This document shows positions 59,247 to 64,000 of a stretch of DNA of 64,000 nt, piece by piece. Source of the DNA: Selaginella tamariscina (lineage: Eukaryota; Streptophyta; Lycopodiopsida; Selaginellales; Selaginellaceae). Position 1 is the first letter of the stretch. Every line of letters begins with the position of its first letter. The position numbers and the translations under genes are program-made. Below the pieces are notes generated by a model, which did no database searches, was not told the DNA's origin, and saw only the letters and a program-made list of their open reading frames with translations. The DNA lies in the NCBI GenBank assembly GCA_003024785.1, contig PUQB01000837.1, positions 25,200 through 89,199 of the forward strand, read 5' to 3'.

Positions 59247-60889
59247 ATGGTGAGGCTTAGCTCGCTCAATGATGCTGCAAGGCTTGGCCGGAGGAATGCA
59301 GTAATAAGGCCTGCCTCCAATCTGGTCTTGAATTTCTTAGCTGTTATGCAAAAACACGGTAATCTAACAGATTAATTATACACGTGTGCGTGCGTGCGTG
59401 CGTGGGTGTGTTGTGGGCGTGAATTAATGCATTACACGTTCTATAACATTTAACTATAATACTTGCTTTTATTGAAAATAAATGTATTTATATGTGTTTC
59501 ACACATTAAATATACCGGGACATCCCTTTGTATATAAAACTTCTTCACTATACATCTAATGTTCGTTAATGAAGTTATACTAGACATTTTGTATTGGAAA
59601 TATTGATTGTATGTATATGTGTATATTTCTCACACACGTTATAATAACCTTACAAATATATTTAATGTGTGTTGTCGCAAGTATTATAGTTATGTGTTTC
59701 ACACATTATATCTTTTTTACGGGGACATCCTTTTATATATAAAACTTCTTCACTACACACCTAAGGATTGTTAACGAAGATTTTGTATTGGAAAATATTT
59801 AATTGTATGTATATGTGTATATTTCTCATAGTTACATACACACGTTATAACAATCTCAAATATATATTTAATGTGTGAAACACACATATATACTACATTT
59901 AACACACATATACTGTCAAATGCTTTCAATAAAAGCAAGTATTATAGTTATGTGTGTTTAAATGCATTTATATGTGTTTCACACATTAAATCTCTTTTAT
60001 GGGGACATCCCGTTGTATATATAACTTCTTCACATTGTACACTTAATGTTCCTTAACGAAGTTATACTAGACATTTTGTATTTGAAATATTTGATTGTAT
60101 GTATAGATGTTCTCATATTTACATACACACACGTTATAGCAACCTTACATATATATTTAAATGTGTGAAACACATATATACTGCATTTAAACACACATAT
60201 ACGGTCAAATACTTTCAATAAAAGCAAGTATTAGTTATGTGCGTTTAAGTGTATTTATATGTGTTTCTCTCTTTACGGGGCATCCCGTTGTATATATAAC
60301 TTCTTCACTATACACCTAATGTTCGTTAACGGAGTTATACTAGACTTTTTGTATTGGAAATATTTTATTGTATGTATATGTGTATGTTTCTCATATTTAC
60401 ATACACACACGTTATAACAGCCTTACATATATCTAATGTTGAAACACACATATATACTACGTTTAAACACACTGTCAAATACTTCCAATAAAAGCAAGTA
60501 TTATAGTTAAATGTTATAAAACTTGTAATGCATGAATGAAACGCATTTTTTATGCAGGTTTTGTGGAGAAATTTGAGAGACATGGGGGCATACACCTGGT
60601 CATATAACTGTGGAGATTACCGAGAAGCTCAAGAAATGCGTGCTGCTTTCCCAGAGGTTTGACACCAAGGCCAAGAAGATTGATGGCTGGGCTATGCAAA
60701 TCCTTCCATCCCTGAGGTTCGCTTTATATATGCATACATTGTTCGTACGTCTGCACACGTGTGTGCGTGTGTACTGAGAAGGTGTTGCAGATTGGGCATG
60801 TTGTTATGACGAATTGGAAGGGTGTTATGGACCACAGGGAAGCAAAGGAGAAGAATCTCGGTGGAAGGATTCTAGGATATTTTTATTGA
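59247..60889 (+). CDS. Ribosomal protein uS8 (RPS15a), 40S or mitochondrial-type
   Basis: Exons 59247-59358, 60558-60716 and 60791-60889. Exon 1 reads MVRLSSLNDAARLGRRNAVIRP and LNFLAVMQKH. Exon 2 reads GFVEKFERHG, HITVEITEKLKKCVLLSQRF, KKIDGWAMQILPSL. Exon 3 reads IGHVVMTNWKGVMDHREAKE and NLGGRILGYFY then stop. This matches uS8: LNDAL, VMQKHG, the RF...IE.W.LLPS.Q stretch, and the MDHEEA..KNVGG.VLGFFY end. Exons total 370 nt, two short of a whole frame. The two frame breaks sit at a g-run (5 g where 6 are expected) and at the exon 2 end (ctg-ag where LPSxQ is expected). The head is about eight residues shorter than usual between LNDA and the RRxxxIRP stretch, and the sequence is divergent. 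It may therefore be the divergent RPS15a type proposed for plant mitochondria, or a paralogue. Intron 1 is 1.2 kb of tandem repeats. Confidence 0.82.
59500..60510 (+). repeat. Tandem array, about 205-280-bp unit, four copies, filling RPS15a intron 1
   Basis: Each copy holds gtgtttcacacatt, acggggacatcc, gtatataaaacttcttcacta, gttcgttaacgaagttatac, ttttgtattggaaat, gattgtatgtatatgtgtat and cacacgttataa. The phrase cttcttcac starts at about 59540, 59745, 60025 and 60300. Short frames within the array are by-products. Confidence 0.9.
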
Positions 60890-60899
60890 TTCCAGAATA

Positions 60900-61672
60900 T
60901 TAGCTTGTACTCGGAACCAGATCTACTTCCGAGAGGTCTGGCAACTTGGAAACAATATCTTGCTTGATAAGACACTTAAGTTCTCTACTCAGCTCGCACC
61001 ATTGCTCCTGGTAAGCAACACTACTACCCCATAGTTCAAACTCAGGATTAAACACTCTCATTGCAGACAATCCCAAATCATAAATAGTTTTAGCATTCAC
61101 CCCAAGGTGTCTGTACTCCCCCTGTTTATCCACTGCATGGCACTTAAGGCTCCTACCAGAGTGCATCCTTTGTTCTTCGAGAGCTCTATGGCCCAAAGAA
61201 GCATTCCCAGTACACGGACTAGATTGTTTTTCACCAAAACAGGATACTTTCTAAACTTGTACACATACAGCAGGTTTCTCTCCTCTCCCTGTGCCGAATG
61301 TGAGCATTTATCATCAATGAGAATGGCACGCTCCATATCGATGTCAGTTTTCAAGGTTCTCAGCTCCTTGAGATAGCCAAACCCCGATATAAAACCTGGG
61401 TGAAAACTGTAGTTAAGATGTTGTTTAGAGAAGACACTGTAGTTGATTTGAGTGTTTAAGGAACCCATGATTCTTGCCACTAGTGACTCGTTTCTGTCGT
61501 GTGAGGCTCCACTGTAGAAGTTGATTCTCACATTTGGGATGTTGTTCAGTGCTAATAAGAACTCGCGTCCCCCGTGAGCCAGGTTGTAAGAATCAAACTC
61601 GCCCCTTGCAAAGCTTGAGTAAACAAGAGTGTCATCCAGATCGATGAATACATCAATCTTTTTGTTATCCAT
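60900..61672 (-). CDS. HAD-superfamily (FCP1/NIF-like) phosphatase-like protein
   Basis: Single-exon gene. The N terminus MDNKKIDVFIDLDDTLVYSS contains the HAD motif I DLDDT (DxDxT), with both aspartates needed for phospho-transfer. NIF-like features follow: GGREFLLALNNIPNVRINFY and ILIDDKCSHS (a likely D-D motif). The first frame runs 191 codons; a second minus-strand frame continues with HAVDKQGEYRHLGVNAKTIY and ELSRELKCLIKQDIVSKLPD to 60900. One base shift near 61150-61190 separates them, so the full product would be about 257 residues. FCP1/SCP-type enzymes dephosphorylate Ser/Thr; the substrate is unknown. An aaaccctat telo-box lies about 8 nt upstream of the start. Its stop is 10 nt from the RPS15a stop, tail to tail. 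Confidence 0.72.
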
Positions 61673-62299
61673 GGCGCTTATAAACCCTATTTTAACATCT
61701 CTTTTATATAATAAAGAAAAGGTAAACCCATGATAAAAAGTAATGTCATGAGTGTAATAGTCTATTAATAGGATAACAAATATATTAATATATTTAAATT
61801 GTGTGAATCATATTTAACCTGCAGTTTCAACTTAGAGATAAATTATTTTTTCTATATATTATATATTAATTAATATTTCATATATGCATAACACATAATT
61901 TGAATATTATATTATTGTATCAATATATTACAATTATATATTAAAAACACATTTATCTTCAAATACAAACCTCACTATTAAAAATAAAATTATTATAATT
62001 TATAAATTTATATTTTAAAATTTAAAGATAAAATTAATGCTAATGATTTAATTTAATCAGTTTCATAATGAATTTGTTGCATTTTGAGTCATATTAATTA
62101 TTATTATGCTAACATTGATTCCATATATATATATTTATAAGTTTATTTTAATATTAATGTGATTATTTAATATTCTAAAATAAACACAATTAATGTAAAT
62201 TATAGAATATAGAAATTTTAAGTGTATAACTACAATGTCATATATTATTATTATTATTAGCGTAGTGGGATTTTACTAACTGTTGGATTAGTTTCAATT
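61673..62299. other. AT-rich promoter/flank
   Basis: No gene. A telo-box-like aaaccctat lies at the left edge, serving the HAD gene. The rest is AT-rich, with a (TTA)n run near 62245-62258. Confidence 0.4.
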
Positions 62300-64000
62300 T
62301 GGATTACTTTGTCTTGTATATAAGTTAAGGTTTTAGATTAATACAATATGCACATTTTGATATTTGAGCTCTCACATTGGTGATGTGAGGAGCATTTTTA
62401 ATTATCCTTACAAAGTGTTCAAATTTATGTCTTTTTTTTAAATCTTTTTTGTCTTTCTAGATTTAGCTTTTTCATTGTTTAAATTGGTCTAGATAGTACT
62501 ATTATTTTATTTTTTTCATACGTGGTTGCGCGGAGTAATTACTCACAATTGTTAAATGTTATGTGGGTGCAGTTCAACAATCAAACTCAATTGATGGTGG
62601 CATTTACAGCACATAGGTTACTCCTCATGCTCTTGCTATGACTCTCGAGTCTAATTGGATTTTTTCTGTGGAAGTCCCGAGGATTATGTGTACTATTGAT
62701 TTGATCACTTCATAATAGTTGCCACATATCATTCATAGGACGATGTTGCCTAATTATCTATAAAGGACAACGTTGTAGTGTTGCAATGATCTAAATGGAA
62801 CAACTCCTAGGGATTGGAGTACTCTTTCAGCTATCTTCAAATGTGTTGACAATTATGACAATGCTTTACAGCAGTCATTAGGAGTCATTTAAGTCGATGA
62901 TGTAGTTTGCTTTTGGAGCCTTTTGCTTCATGTAGAGCCTAACATGTCGGAGTGCATCAAGTTAAGGATGTTTGTGACTAGTACTTCGTTAAGACCTTGT
63001 GGGGCTTGTGCATGCATTGGCTCTAGTGACCCTTGACAATACTGTATGGTTAGTACAACAATATGAGACATCGCCTCTCCCACTTGCAGCTTCACGTGTT
63101 TTAGTTCTACTTCATGTTGGAGATAGTTCTACTTCGATGGAAATTGATGTTGTTGTTGCTTGTGTACCATGACAAGGTTGGGGCCGTGGATGTGACGTGG
63201 ACGTGAAGTCTGTTGTTGGGTGTGTGATGAGGTTGGACATACATATCGGCACTATCAATGTTTTTCGATTGGCATCCTCCATTTTCAGGGTGAAAGCTTT
63301 AACATCAACAACGTGTTGCTTTGATATAATAGATCTTTCAGGAAATAAAGAATCGCATAAGTAGAAGAGGGTCCTTGTGTGAATTAATTAGTGACCCCTT
63401 TGTTTTTTTTTGGGAGTATCATCAAAAGGGTTCACTCAACCAATTCATCTAGTTTTATTCAATCTCAATTTAATAACATGACATGTTTTTTTTTTTTTTT
63501 TCTATGTTGGTTGATATAGGCTCGAGTTTGTCTTTTATTCCTCGGTCTGTTGCTACATCTTCATTTATGTCGTGCAATAGAATCAATCTTTATTTTTATG
63601 GCAATGGACACACTCATGCTTGTTCATAAAATGAGACTAACATAGTTGTTCATATGAATGGTCGTGAGTTTGAGCTTCAATTTTTATGGATGGTGCCGAA
63701 TCAAGCTTTTGATTTTATTCTTAATATGGATTGGTTAACTCACAATCATGCTAAGTGTGACTTTAAAAAGTCTCCCCTTTATTTGATTTTTCCTCATCTT
63801 TCTTTTATTCCTTTTACTTCTATTTCATTTTGTTCATTTGTTTTTACTTCTGCTTCAATCACTTTTGTCTTAGCTTTACTTCTTGTCGTCTTCCTTCGTA
63901 CTTTTCCATTTTTTTCAAATGATTATTATGATGCAACCATTGATTAACTCAAAAAAGAATATGATGATCTATTCGATTTTAACTTATCATCTGGGGCTAA
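62300..64000 (+). mobile_element. Chromovirus remnant (gag/protease part), runs off the window
   Basis: Plus strand. The stretch at about 63,510-63,780 resembles the Ty3/gypsy aspartic protease region: GSSLSFIPRSVA, then NGREFELQFLWMVPNQAFDF and ILNMDWLTHNHAKCD. Weak gag-like wording lies upstream (62,800-62,900). The left boundary is uncertain; an LTR-like leader may start near 62,280 (tgttggattag). The wording resembles the same general lineage as the remnant at 50,960-52,330 rather than family A. Broken in many places and AT-drifted; an old fossil that continues past the window end. Confidence 0.65.

Overview
This is nuclear DNA of a land plant. The evidence is an extensin with YKYESPPPP repeats, a PLS-type pentatricopeptide-repeat (PPR) gene, an Ole e 1-like protein, a lipid-transfer-like protein, an A-type cytochrome P450, a plastid-type HPP protein, telo-box (AAACCCTAA) promoters and a chromodomain Ty3/gypsy element. 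Most introns are only about 45-110 nt and are built from (GT)n, (AC)n, (CT)n and (TA)n tracts, which points to a compact genome such as a Selaginella-like lycophyte. That lineage guess is inference only.

Layout. 0-15 kb is gene-dense: a peroxisomal acyl-activating enzyme (5' end outside the window), a type II DnaJ/HSP40, a CWF19-like 2 splicing protein on the minus strand, tRNA-Arg(TCT), an intact receptor-like kinase and an intact Ole e 1-like secreted protein. 15.3-18.8 kb is an extremely AT-rich block without genes. 19-29.3 kb is gene-dense again: an nsLTP-like protein, a CMC1-like twin CX9C protein, a decayed PPR copy, a P450, a small membrane protein, an HPP-family membrane protein and an HDA15-like histone deacetylase with a RanBP2-type zinc finger. 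29.5-55 kb is an AT-rich, repeat-dominated interval: two solo LTRs in opposite orientation, two foldback or minisatellite structures, a SWIM zinc-finger remnant, a 7.2-kb chromovirus with both LTRs, and an older chromovirus remnant. 55-61.7 kb returns to genes: an extensin with a Trp-rich head, a PLS-PPR gene, ribosomal protein uS8/RPS15a and a HAD/FCP1-like phosphatase whose 3' end nearly touches that of RPS15a. The window ends in another chromovirus gag/protease remnant.

The genes are ordinary plant housekeeping and cell-wall genes with no operon-like functional link. The strongest unexpected signal is technical. Many unrelated conserved host genes (AAE, DnaJ, CWF19L2, nsLTP, CMC1, P450, HPP, HDA15, extensin, PPR, RPS15a) carry isolated single-base losses, mostly inside or beside short runs such as gg, aa or tt. 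Other genes (receptor-like kinase, Ole e 1) are perfectly open over their full length. This looks far more like residual long-read consensus error than mass pseudogenisation. All similarity statements are from memory of the families; no search was run.
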